64,000 bases of DNA from Panax quinquefolius (taxonomy: Eukaryota > Streptophyta > Magnoliopsida > Apiales > Araliaceae): the NCBI GenBank assembly GCA_020205615.1, contig JAINUW010000512.1:744001-808000 (forward strand), read 5' to 3'. Below the pieces are notes generated by a model. It was not told where the DNA came from. It did not search any database and saw only the letters and a list, made by a program, of their open reading frames with translations. The stretch's first letter is position 1, and the number at the start of each line of letters is the position of its first letter. Both the position numbers and the translations under genes were made by a program. This document shows positions 1 to 12,010 of the stretch, piece by piece.

Positions 1-660
1 ATTCCATGACTTGATATCACGTGCCCAAGGAATGCTACTTCCTCAAGCCAGAACTCGCATTTCTTCAACTTGGCATAAAGCTTGTATTCACGAAGCTTTT
101 GGAGTATCAGCCTCAAGTGTTCCTCATGATCTTCACGACTTTTGGAATATATGAGGATGTCATCAATAAAGACGACCACAAAATGATCCAAATATTCCTT
201 GAATACTCGGTTCATCATATCCATGAAAGCGAAGAGGAGCATTAGTCAATCCAAAGGACATGACTAGAATTCATAATGCCCGTCATCGGAGTTCGAAAGC
301 CGTCTTTGGAATATCATTGGTTCTAATCTTCAATTGGTGATATCCGGAACGAAGATCAATCTTTGAAAAGAATTTGGCTCCTTGCAACTGGTCAAACAGG
401 TCATCAATACGTGGCAATGGGTACCTATTTTTGATGGTGACATGATTCAACTCCCGATAATCAATACAAAGTCGCATACTCCCATCTTTCTTCTTCACGA
501 ATATAACAGGAGTACCCCAAGGAGAAGTACTAGGACGAATAAAGCCAATGTCTAACAATTCCTGCAGTTGAGTCTTTAACTCCTGAAGTTCAATAGGAGC
601 CATTCGATATGGGGCTTTGGAAATGGGTTTTTGTCACGGGTTCAAGGTCGATACTAAATT
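1..660 (-). pseudogene. Ty3/gypsy reverse transcriptase fragment, cut by the window edge
   Basis: Read on the minus strand this is the reverse transcriptase core of a gypsy polyprotein. The stretch beginning [10 protein letters not shown] (about 603) contains the fingers/palm signature with [16 protein letters not shown] and [11 protein letters not shown]. The catalytic FIDDIL box lies at about 153-170 in another frame, and the thumb motif KLKKCEFW at about 48-75. At least one frame break lies between 245 and 285, and the connection to protease (604-736) is also out of frame. Judged by family knowledge, the enzyme would copy element RNA into cDNA in cytoplasmic particles; this copy cannot make a continuous polyprotein as written. 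Some breaks may be sequencing errors (see the CHG finding). Confidence 0.93.
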
Positions 661-736
661 CAATTTCACGCGCCTGGGGGTAGGCAAGAAGTTCCTCGGG
701 AATACGTCGGAAATTCATTAACAATAGAAATATTAT

Positions 737-1322
737 TCAAAAGCCCGGCGTATTTTTGTTTAGATCTGTGACATGAGCTAAGAAAGCTTGACATCCGTTT
801 TTCAATAAACGAATAGCTTTATGGCTTGAGATGACAGTGATTGATTTTAATGGTTTGGTTGCTTGAATTCGCATAATAGGTCGATTAGGAATATAAAAGC
901 TAACAACCTTACGAAAATAATCAATTTTTGCATGATGAGTAGTTAACCAATCAATCCCTAGAATTACATCAAATGCAAGTATTTTTAATGCAATAAGATC
1001 GACGGGTAATGTGTGGGTACCAACTTGAACCAAACAAGACTTATAAACCGTGGATGTAATGAAGGTTTCTCCCAACGGAGTTTCCACAGATAAGTCAAAG
1101 TCTAATTTATCCGGAGTCAAATTTAATCGTTGAGCGCAAGTAGGAGAAATAAAAGAATGGGTAGAACCGATATCAAATAAAGTGTAGACTTCGCTAGAGT
1201 TTATGATAAGCTTACCCGTGATGACCTCATTCGGGTTCTTGCTCTCGGGAGGTCACAACAAACGCCTCCCTTACGCCATATTCGAGCTTTGACTTTTTCG
1301 GGATGACCTTTGGTGCCTCCAT
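737..1322 (-). pseudogene. Ty3/gypsy aspartic protease with the gag C-terminal tail
   Basis: The minus strand carries a retropepsin domain with active-site motif FDIGSTHSFIS at about 1155-1187, followed by the continuous stretch 1120-737 containing FDLSVETPLGETF and FDVILGIDWL. DIG in place of the usual DTG or DSG at the catalytic triplet also occurs in the plus-strand copy at 34231. Upstream of it on the minus strand (1190-1322) is the basic tail that follows the gag zinc knuckle. That tail is cut at 1322 by the start of a plus-strand LTR. Same element and direction as the reverse transcriptase at 1-660. Its other half may be the minus-strand gag at 44258-44856. Confidence 0.88.
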
Positions 1323-3633
1323 TGTAAGACCCCAAATTATTAATAAATGAAATTTATTTTCCTCTATTTATTATTTTGAAATAGTAAGGGTTGATTTGAT
1401 TAATGTGGATAGTTATGGGTAAAATACGCAAATATTTGAATAAGCAAGTGGTTATAAAATATTCATTATCGCGTCGGGAATATTCGTTTGGTCGTGGAAT
1501 ATTCTTGCTTTGTCGGGGAATATTAAATGCGACGGTAGCAGATCTTTTGTGGGCCCCATAACGGAAAGCGATTGGATGAAGAAAAGCGACAAATATAAGT
1601 TGTTTAAAAATAGCGGCGTAGTTATATTACAATTATCTTATTAAAATACTCGGTGGTTAAAACACAAGAAGCTTTACAGTATTGCACCAATTATTGATTC
1701 TTACGTGAAGGCACTACTCAATAATGGTTACGATAATTCTTATTCAAATATTTTATTGATTTAATAATTCTTTGCGTTGATATTTTATATTCTTTGTTGT
1801 TTCAATAATTGTCATTTACGGTATGTTTCATTATCGAGCAATAATTCATATTATCCGAATAATATTATTGGATAACATTATTGGCAATGTCTAGAAAGTT
1901 CTATCTAAGGAGAGGTTTGGTCACCTAATTGCTTGGCGCCAAGAAGGAGAGATCCTTATTGGAAAGCCCCTCTTCCTCAGAACTACCGTTGCCGATCTTG
2001 TGATTCGTAATATTATTTGTGAATAATTAATTATTGATTTATATAATGAGAAAATATTGATTTTATGTGGATATAGATGGAGAAAATTTTTAATGTGATA
2101 ATTGTTGAAAATTAATATTTTATCTTTTTTGATAAAATAATTCATTTAAATATATTATTTTAATAATATAATAATGGTGATATTTTACAACGAATGTGGG
2201 ATATATGAGTATCTGAGGAGGAAGAGTATTTTTGTTGCAATAAATGTTTAAAACATGTTAAACATGTCGGTGGACCCCATTTATTGACCGAAATTTGATT
2301 ATAACTTTGTAAAATCGTCTGTTTATGGATTTTGGTCAATTTCATTTGGAATTTGGTAAAACTTTCTTACGAAAAGTTGTAGAGAATTGAATTTCCTATA
2401 AAAATTCGCGAGATTCAATTTTTCGGCAAAAGGGCTATTTATTGTGAATTATTAAAGTTCAAGTTCGAAATAATTGATTTTTGTAAGTTTTAATTATTTA
2501 TTTTATGAAAAACATTTTTTTATTACTTTTCTAGAAGGTTGGCATGTGGGAAATGTTAGGAGCTGATTTCCAAAGAGGCGAGGGAAATTTTTATTAATAA
2601 TATATTATATTAAATTTTACGCTTTGGTGTTCTAGCAATTTCTATAAATAGGTCTTAGGTTAGAATTGAAAATCACACGTAAGCTGAAGTTTTTCTCTCT
2701 ATATTATCGAGCGTATTCTTGTGAGTATTTTGAGTATACTTTGAGTATTGCTATACGGTGCGCAGTTCAAGTAGCTTTATATCCAGGTGTTTCAACTAGA
2801 AGTCTTGTCTTTCGAGGTAAGGGATGTTATTTTTTTTTTGTAATGATGTTATTCTTTCAATATCATTATCTTTGAAATATTGATCTGAAGTTTTTATCAA
2901 ATTTGAAACTTTTAGTGTCGGAGTTACTATTCACGTATCTGACTAGTCACGTGATATCTCGCATATTTATTCACGATATCGACATTATTCACGAATACTA
3001 AGACTATTCATTGAAAAATAAAAATTTTCTTTTCGTCCCAAAATATCTATTCGGATATTAGCTTTGATTGTATCCATGTTTTGATCATTCTTGAATTTTA
3101 CTCCACTCGATTACTTATGAAGTATTTTTGAACTTGGATTGTTTAAAATACTGAATCCTTAATAATTGTTCTTTTGTTTCACTTTGGATTCGTTTTCTTT
3201 GAAATATTTTTCATCATCCTCGACCCTAAATGATGATATTCTTGAATATCTTTGGCACGTAGTCAAAAGATGAATGATTTCTTGATGAATATCTTTGGCC
3301 CGTAGTAGCAAAGATGAGCAGTGTTGAGATGAACATACCGATCGATTAATATCTTTGGCCCGTAGTGCAAAAGATGAGCAGTGTTTAGATGAACATGACC
3401 AAGTGATGAATATCTTTGGCTGTAGTGCAAAGATGAATATTTGATTCGAGATATATGTTGATTGATGTTCTTTGGGATAAAATATCGACGATGAACTTTT
3501 AAATTCATATATAGAAGATAGTAGTTTGCATTCTCTACTTAACTCTTCTAATGAATTATTATTTCATTGCCAAGATTGATTTAAAAGCGGTTTCTATTGT
3601 ATTCTATTAGATTTTTCCTGTTGGAGACTAAGC
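1323..3633 (+). mobile_element. Family A LTR (A1), first part, plus strand
   Basis: It begins TGTAAGACCCCAA, the same start as the LTRs at 36827 and 41647, and follows their sequence for 2.3 kb. A TATAAATA promoter box lies at 2643-2650, followed by a conserved leader region. Repeats of the ACTATTCACG type lie near 2930-3010 and ATCTTTG/CAAAGAT hairpin monomers near 3243-3450. At 3633 it is interrupted by a minus-strand solo LTR and resumes at 8757. The five bases before it are TCCAT, but no matching duplication can be found because its 3' end is lost. Confidence 0.85.
2643..2650 (+). promoter_or_regulatory. LTR TATA box (A1)
   Basis: TATAAATA sits in the conserved context TCTATAAATAGG, ahead of the segment reading GAATTGAAAATCACAC that all family A and B LTRs share. 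The same box lies at 31819-31826, 38099-38106 and 42980-42987 on the plus strand, and at 4891-4898 and 7466-7473 on the minus strand. A start site about 30 bases downstream is inferred, not shown. Confidence 0.6.
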
Positions 3634-6125
3634 TGTGGCGCCCCAAAATAGGTATACATCACCCATTACGAGTTGTCAATACATGTATGTAAACAACTAC
3701 AACTTTATTATTACAACAAGAAAGCGTGAGTTTGAATACAAATATTATCTTACAGACAATATCTATACTCAAATAAATCCTCATCACATTTATTGATACA
3801 TTATTTTACAAAATGGTGAGGACTACTAAACAATTCTTTCTAAAACCTTCATTCCATACCCAGAGCTCGCACTTTCATTATATTCTCGCCTCCCGAGAAG
3901 AAAAATGGAACAAAAAGGAAAAGGGTGAGCTCAACTAGCCCGGTAAAGAATATTATGACTAAGATAATATACAACAAATTATCGTTAGTCTTCAACAGGA
4001 AAAATCTAATAGAATACAATAGACAACAAATTTTAAATCAATATTCGCAATGAAATAATAATTCATTAGAAGAGTTAAGTAGAGAATGCAAACTACTATC
4101 TTCTATGTATGAATTTAAAAGTTCATCGTCTATCTTTTATCCCCAGTAACATCAATCAATATATATACATACGGAATCAAATATTCATCTTGACACTACA
4201 GCCAAAGATATTCATCGATTGGTCATGTTCATCTAAACACTGTTCATCTTTGCACTTTATGGCCAAAGATATTCTTCAGAAATCATTCATCTTTACACTA
4301 CGGGCCAAAGATATTCAATAATATCATCATTTAAGACCGAGGATGATGAAAAATATTTTTAAAGAAAGCGAATCCGGTGAAACAAAATGATGAGGATTAA
4401 GGATTAAGGATTAGTACTTTGTTTTATCCATGTTCAAAAATACCTCAAAAATAATCACATTGGTGTAAAATCGAGAATGATCAAAACATGGATACAATCA
4501 AAGCTAGTATCCGAATAGATATTTTGGACGAAAAGAAAATTTTCATTTTCGATGAATAGTGCCGTATTCGTGAATAGTGTCAGTATACGTGAATAGTCTT
4601 AGTATCACGTGAATAAGTAACTAGAATCGACACCAAAAGTTCCAAATTTGATAAAAACTTGGATCAATATTTCAACATAATGATATTGAAGAAATAATAT
4701 CATTTGAAAAAAATAATATCCCTTACCTCGAAAGATTAGTATTTAAATTTGGAATACGGTATATAGTCTTTGAAGGAACTTGCAATCTAACAATACTCAA
4801 AGTATACTCAAAATACTCACAAGAATACGCCGATAATATAGAGAGATAAAACTCGGGTTTGTGTGATTTTCAATTCTAACCTAAGCACCCTATTTATAGG
4901 AAAACGCTTAGAACATAAAAGCGTAAAATTTAATATAATATTAATATATATATTAAAATTTCTCACGCCCACCTTCCTAGATCTGATCTCAGCTCATTAT
5001 GCACATGTTGTAGCCCACAAAACAAACAAAAAACATTTTTATTATTTAAAATATTTTAAACTTCCAAAATCAATTATTTTGACTTGGAAATTCAATAATT
5101 CATAATGAATAGCCCTTCTATCAGAAAATTCGAATCTCGCGAGTTTTTATAGGAAATTCAATTCTCTACAACTTTACAGAAGAAAGTTTTTCCAAATTCC
5201 AAACAGAAATTGACCGAAATCCACAAACGGAATTTTCTGTGCTATAATCAAATTTCGATCAATAATTGGGGTCCATCGACATGTTTAACATGTTTTAAAC
5301 ATTTATTGCAACAAAATACTCTTCCTCCTCGTATACTCATATATCCCACATTCGTTGTAAAATATCACCATTATTATATTATTAAAATATAATAATATAT
5401 TTAAAAGAATTATTTTATCGAGAAAAAGATAAAATTTCAATTTTCAACAATTGTCACATTAAAATTTTCTCCATCTATATCCACATAAAATCAATATTTT
5501 CCTCATCATATGAATCAATAATTAATTATTCACAAATAATATTACAGAATCACAATATCGACAACCGTGCAGGTTCCTGGAAAGAGGGGCTTTCCAATAA
5601 AATTTCTTCTTCTGGCGCGCAATTAGGTGACCAAACCTCTCCTTAGAGCGAACTTTCTAGACATTGCCAATAATGTTATCTAATAATATTATTAGGATAA
5701 TATGAATTATTGCTCGATAATGAAAAATACTTGTGTAATGACAATTATTGAAACAACAAAGAATATAAAATATCAACGCAGTAATTATTAACTCAATAAA
5801 ATCTTCGAGCAATAATTATCGTGACCATTATTGAGTAGTGCTTTCACGTAAGAATCAACAATTGGTGCAATACCGTGCTTCTTGTGTTTTAACCACCGGT
5901 ATTTTAACAAGATAGCGGTGAATAACTACGTCGTTATTTTTAAACCACTTATATTTGTCGTTTTCTTCATCCAATCGCTTTCAGTTATGGGGCCCACATG
6001 GTTATAGCATGCCGCATGCGAATATTCCCCGACAAATATTTAATATTCCCCGACAACAATGAATATTTTATAACCACTTGCTTATTTTGAAGTATTTGCG
6101 TATTTTACCCCTAACTATCCACATT

Positions 6126-6130
6126 AATCA
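6126..6130. repeat. Left target-site duplication of solo LTR A3 (AATCA)
   Basis: AATCA precedes the LTR terminus TGTGACG. Confidence 0.9.
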
Positions 6131-8678
6131 TGTGACGCCCCCAAAATAGGTCCATTCCATCCAACCCATTCTGAGTCGCCAAATACATGGTACAGAAACA
6201 ACTACAACTTTATTATTACAACAGTAAAACTGTGAGTTTGAATACAAATATTATCTTCTAGACAATATCTATACTCAAATAAATCCTCATCACATTTATT
6301 GATACATTAAAAAATGGTGAGGACTACTAAACAATCCTTTCTAAAACCTTCATTCCATACCCAGACTCGCATGCTCGCTATATTCTCGCCTCCGAGAAAA
6401 ATGGAACAAAAAAGGAAAAGGGTGAGCTCAACTAGCCCAAAGAAGAATGTTATGACTAAGATAATATAGAACAAATTATCGTTAGTCTTCAACAGGGAAA
6501 AATCGATAGAATACAATGACAACAAGTTTTGATCAATATTCGCAGCCGAAATAATAATTCATGTAAGAGTTACGTAGAGAATGAAATCTACTATAATCTA
6601 TGAATTTAATATCCATCATCAATATTTTATCCTGTAACATCAATCAATATTCATCTCAAATCAAATATTCATCTTTGCACTACTGTGCCAAAGATATTCA
6701 TCGATCATTCGTGTTCATCTCAACACTGCTCATCTTTGCACTAAAGGCCAAAGATATTCATCGATCGGTCATGTTCATTTAAACACATTCATCTTTGCTG
6801 TGCCAAAGATATTCAATAATATCATCATTTAAGACCGAGGATGATGAAAAATATTTTTAAAGAAACGAATCCGGTGAAACAAAATGACAAGGATTAAGGA
6901 TTAGTACTTGGTTTTATCACGCCCAAAAATACCTCAAAAATAATCATAGTGGTGTAAAATTCAAGAATGATCAAAACATGGATACAATCAAAGCTAGTAT
7001 CCGAATAGATATTTTAGATTTAAAAGAAAAATTTTCATTTTTCTAGGTGAATAGTGCCATATACGTGAATAAAGGTCGATACGTGAATAAGAATCAGACA
7101 CCAAAAGATAGAAATTCCACAAAAAATATCTTCACGCTTTCATGAATAGTACTCGTGAATAGTAACTCGTGAATAGTAACTCATGAATAGTAACTCGAGC
7201 ATGAAAAAGTTCCAAATTTGATAAAAAGTTCCAACCAATATTTCAAAGATAATGATATTGAAGAAATAATATCATTTGAGAAGAAAATAACATCCTTACC
7301 TCAAAGATTAGTACTTCTATTTGGAATAATGTATAGTGTTGAAGGAACTTGCACCGTCTAACAATACTCAAAGTATACTCAAAATACTCACAAGAATACG
7401 CCGATAATATAGAGAGAGAAAGAGAAAACTTGTTTCGGTGTGATTTTCAATTTAACTTAAGCCTCTATTTATAGGAAAATGTTAAAGACAAAGCAAGGCA
7501 GACTTAACTCGCAACCTCGATGGCTTTACCGCTACTATTCCCACCCACCACATTTGAAATAAAATTCAGCACATTTCTTCACCAACCACAAGTGGGGCCC
7601 ACTCAATTCTAGAATTTTCCACCAAAATCAATTATAAACCTAATTTTCGAATCACCACCTCTTAAAATTCATAACAAATCATTCGTTCATTTTAACGGTT
7701 CAAAATTTGTGGACATATACTCAACTTATGTATGTATAACATATCCAAAATTACAACGATCCAACGGTCGGATTAAAAATTATAACTCACATAATATATC
7801 GTAAAAAAATCTCGATTTGATTTTAATACCTCCATTCCGATAAAATTACCGATAAAACACCTCAACATTAAATCATTCAATTATAACCACATAAAACAAA
7901 TAAATCCATCATTTATAAATATTTTCTTATCATATCAATAATTAATTATTCACAAATAATATTACGAATCACAATTATGACAACCAGTAGTTCCCGGAAA
8001 GAGGGGCTTTCAGATAAGGATTTCTCCTTTCTCTGCCGCAATTAGGTGACCAAACCTCTTCTCGATGTAACTTTCTAGACATTGCCAATAATGCTATCTA
8101 ATAATATTATTTAAATAATATGAATTATTGATCCGATAATGGAGATAATGTGTAGTGACAATTATTGAACAACAATAATATAAAATATCAACGCAAAGAA
8201 TTATTGAATCAATAAAATAAAATATTGAATAAGAATTCTTGTGAAAATTATTGAGTAGTGCCTTCTTCACGTAAGGATCAATAATTCAACAATACTGCGC
8301 AATACCGTAGCGTCATCACAGGCAACCACGCCAGACATCAGTATTTTAACCACCGGGTATTCCACGGTCTTAACGCAGAATAACTACGCCGTTATTTTTA
8401 ACCAACTTATATTTGTCGTTTTCTTCATCCAATCGCTTTCAGTTATGGGGCCCACATACATGGTCGCTACTGTCGCATTTAATATTCCCGAAGATTTAAT
8501 ATTCCACGACCAAACGAATATTCCCCGACAACAATGAATATTTTATAACCACTTGCTTATTTTGAAATATTTGCGTATTTAACCCCTAACTATCCAGATT
8601 AATCAAATCAACCCTTACTATTTCAAAATAATAAATAGAGAAAATTAAATTTCATTAATAATAAGTTGGGGTCTTACA
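6131..8678 (-). mobile_element. Family A solo LTR (A3), minus strand, nested in A2
   Basis: A complete 2548 bp LTR from TGTGACGCCC to GTCTTACA, inserted in the same orientation into the 5' end of LTR A2. The 5 bp target duplication AATCA is exact. It contains the minus-strand TATA box at 7466-7473. There is no internal domain, so it too is a solo LTR. Because A3 lies in A2, which lies in A1, this is a three-level nest whose order of insertion can be read directly. Confidence 0.93.
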
Positions 8679-8683
8679 AATCA
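8679..8683. repeat. Right target-site duplication of solo LTR A3 (AATCA)
   Basis: The exact repeat of 6126-6130, straight after the terminus CTTACA. Five bases is the standard Ty3/gypsy duplication. Confidence 0.9.
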
Positions 8684-8756
8684 CATCAACCCTTACTATT
8701 TCAAAATAATAAATAGAGAAAATTAAATTTCATTAATAATAAGTTGGGGTCTTACA

Positions 8757-8963
8757 CTAACGATAATTTGTTGTATATTATCTTAGTCATAATATTCTTT
8801 ACTGGGCTAGTTGAGCTCACCCCTTTCCTTTTTATTCCAATTTTCTTCTCAGGAGGCGAGAATGTAGCGAGTACTAATCGGGGTATGGAATGAAGGTTCT
8901 AAAGAGAGTTGTTTAGTAGTCCTCACCATTTTTTTATAAAATAATGTATCAATAATTATGATG
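8757..8963 (+). mobile_element. Family A LTR (A1), resumed and truncated
   Basis: The plus-strand LTR resumes at CTAACGATAATTTG and runs through the conserved GAGCTCACCC and GTAGTCCTCACCA blocks. It stops at about 8963, roughly 250 bp short of the LTR end seen at 44257. There it passes without a target duplication into family B sequence that itself lacks the first dozen LTR bases. The junction lies in similar AT-rich sequence and looks like recombination or deletion rather than clean insertion. Confidence 0.8.
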
Positions 8964-9052
8964 AATTTTATGAAATAAAAGTATTCAATTTTTTTTACAT
9001 CCATTACTATTCTTATTAAAATTGGGCTAGTTGAGTTAATTATAATTTTTTT

Positions 9053-9200
9053 AGTTACTATTCACGAAGTTACTATTCACATGAAGTATTCATGAAAGTT
9101 ACTATTCTATTCAAGTTACTATTCAGTTACTATTCACGAAGTTATTCATTATTCACGAAGTTACTATTCACGAGTTACTATTCACTTAGTACTATTCATG
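9053..9200 (+). repeat. ACTATTCACGAAG minisatellite, copy 1
   Basis: Degenerate 13-15 bp monomers of the type GTTACTATTCACGAA or GTTACTATTCATGA, beginning close to the LTR 5' end. Confidence 0.85.
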
Positions 9201-11547
9201 AGCATGATAATTTTTTTTCGTAAGAAGGCATTACTCAATAATTGTTATAAAGAATTACTGCTCAATATTATATTTTATCGATTCAATAATTGCTACGTTG
9301 ATATTTTATATTATTGTTGTTTCAATAATTATCACTAAGACAAGATTTTCCATTATCTGAGCAATAATTCATATTATCCTAATAATATTATTGGATAACA
9401 TTATTGGCAATGTCTAGAAAGTTCTCGCTCTAAGGAGAGGTTTGGTCACCTAATCATGGCGCCAAGAAGAGAAATTTTATCGAAAGCCCCCTTCTTCCTG
9501 AACCTACCTCGTCATCAATATTCAGGATTATGTAATATTATTTGTGAATAATTAATTATTGATTTTTATGATGAGAAAAATATTTATTTTATGTGGATAT
9601 AGATGGAGAAAATTTTTAAAATGACAATTGTTGAAAATTAATATTTTATCTTTTTCTCGATAAAATAATTCATTTAAATATATTATTTTAATAATATATT
9701 AATGGTGATATTTTTACAATGAATGTGGGAATATATGAGTATATGAGGAGGAAGAATATTTTTGTGGCAATAAATGTTTAAAACATGTTAAACATGTTGG
9801 TGGACCCATTTCGATCGAAATTTGATTATAAATCGTAAAATCGCCCGCTTGTGGATTTTTGGTCAATTTTTGTTTGGAATTTGGAAAAACTTTCTTCTGC
9901 AAAGTTGTAGAGAATTGAATTTCCTATAAAACTCGCGAGATTCGAATTTTCTGATAAAAGAGATATTTATTATGAATTATTGAAGTTCAAGTTCAAATAA
10001 TTGATTTTTGAAAGTTTAAATTAATTTTAATAAAGAAAAACGTTTTTTTTTTTTTTTGTCATTATTAGTGGCTGTGGCTGGTGTTTTGACTAAAGAGTGG
10101 GCTAAGGAATTTAATATATATTATATTAATATTTTATTAAATTTTCTCGCTTTGGTGTTCTAAGCATTTTCCTATAAAAAGGTGCTTAGGTTAGAATTGA
10201 AAATCACACCGTAAATCAAGTTTTCTCTCTATATTATCGAGTTTATTCTTGTGAGTATTTTGAGTATACTTTGAGTATTTCTATACTATGCAAGTTCGTT
10301 TCAAATAAGTTATTCCAAATGTAAGATCGCTTTTCGAGGTAAGTGGATAGTAAGAGATTTTAAGGGTGATTATGTTTTTAGTTTCGAAATTTTTCTGGAC
10401 CTTCAAAATTCTGAAAAATTTGAAATGATATTTTGATGAGTTTTAGAGATTGTGTCCAAAATGGCGATTTTTGGATGTATAGATTAGAGTTATGGATTTT
10501 ATGAGAAAAGACTATTTTAAAAGTAACCGCTTATAACTCTTGTGATTAACTCCAAAATTGATGAAATTTTTATTGGGAGTACATCTATATAATATCAGTA
10601 TACCGTATTAATTTCAGAATTTTTGGATAAAAGTATAATTTATGATAAATGTTTAAATATTCGGTGGTTTTGGCCATATAAAAAATAGTAAATGAATTTT
10701 TAAAATTCTGAGAAAAATATATGTTCAATATGGGACTATGTTATGCTAAATCCCAGAAAAGAAATATTTTTGGAACTGATTTGGTATTTTTCATGAAAAT
10801 GTTCTAGTTATGAGTAAATGAATTAAATATGTTATGTGAAGTAAGAAAATTAGAAAATATGATTTTATGGTTTGAGAATCATATATGAGGTATATGCAGA
10901 TTTTTGATGAGGGTTTTGGTTATTTGTGATGAAATTTTATGAGTTTGGCATTTTATGATGATTAAATGCATTAATTAGTAAAGTGTAAACAATTTAATTA
11001 AATTGTTTATAAGTTTTAGAAATGATTAAAATATTATTATAATATTAATAATATTAGATTATGAGATTTCTAAGTGATTTATAACATTTGGATTAAGGTG
11101 TTATAAATATGGATATGAATTTTATTATTAAACTTTATCTTTTCGTGTCGAGGTTATTACGCGACGATACTAAGATTACGTATGAAACACGGGTACTATT
11201 CACTAAAAATTGGTTTTTTTTCTAACCAAATTATAGTTGATTTATGAATATTACTCTTGAGATTAAATCTAGATGTTTTGATTATATTGATTTTATTATT
11301 ATATAACATTTTTATAAACCTAATGATGATATTTTTTCGACTCGAGTGTAAAGATGGGTAGATTATCGGTATGATCATGACTAGGTTCTCTTTCGCCAAG
11401 AGGGAAAAAGTTGAAATTGTTCGGTATGATCTTGACCATGAATTTACAATTGAATATTTTTAACTTAAGTGCAAAGGTGAATCGATCAACAATGGTTATA
11501 ATTATTGTTATATAACTTCCAAATGATTATGTATTTCTTTGATATAT

Positions 11548-12010
11548 GAATATCTTTCGCTGAATGAATGCAAAGACGAATTGTGTTGAATATCTTTAAT
11601 TTCAGAAAAGAAAAAAGATGAATTATTGATGAATATATCTTTGAATTGTTAAATCTTCAGAAGGCAAAAGATGAATTATTGATGAATATCTTCGCTCAGA
11701 ATGCAAAGACGACCTGTTGTCGAATATCTTTAATTTCAGAGTAAAAGATGAATTATTGATGAATATCTTCGCTCGTCCGTCTGTCGAATATCTTTAAAGA
11801 GTGCAAAGATGAATTATTGATGAATATCTTTCGCTCGTAATGCAAAGACGACTGTTGTTGAATATCTTTAGCCGTAGAGTAGGCAAAGATGAATTATTGA
11901 TGAATATCTTCGCTCAGAATGCAAAGATGACCGTTGTTGAATATCTTTAGCCTCGTAGTGTAAAGATGAACTGTTGATGAATATCTTCGCCCGTGGTGCA
12001 AAAGATGAAT
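11548..12010 (+). repeat. Tandem hairpin-monomer array, copy 1
   Basis: About 13 monomers of 33-38 bp. Each pairs ATCTTTG with a downstream CAAAGAT (7 bp stem, loop about 10-14 nt). Two alternating types, one with TCAGAATGCAAAGACGA and one with a GTGCAAAGATGAATTATTG spacer, give a dimer period near 75 bp. The array lies downstream of the LTR TATA box, hence probably within transcribed sequence. Confidence 0.85.

Larger units (their letters stand above)
3634..8756 (-). mobile_element. Family A solo LTR (A2), minus strand, interrupted
   Basis: It begins TGTGGCGCCCC (the reversed LTR end) and finishes GGGGTCTTACA (the reversed LTR start). Excluding the insert at 6131-8678 and its duplicated target it is about 2570 bp, the normal size for this family. 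No primer-binding site, coding sequence or second LTR adjoins it, so it is a solo LTR left by LTR-LTR recombination. The flanks are CTAAGC (3628-3633) and CTAAC (8757-8761), an imperfect target duplication within the host LTR A1. The minus-strand TATA box is at 4891-4898. Confidence 0.88.

Noticed and set aside
21..245. Plus-strand open frame at the window start
   Set aside because: It is antisense to the reverse transcriptase catalytic region on the minus strand.
8757..8963. Separate small element between the solo LTRs and the array
   Set aside because: The sequence continues LTR A1 exactly where it was interrupted at 3633, so it is the rest of that LTR.
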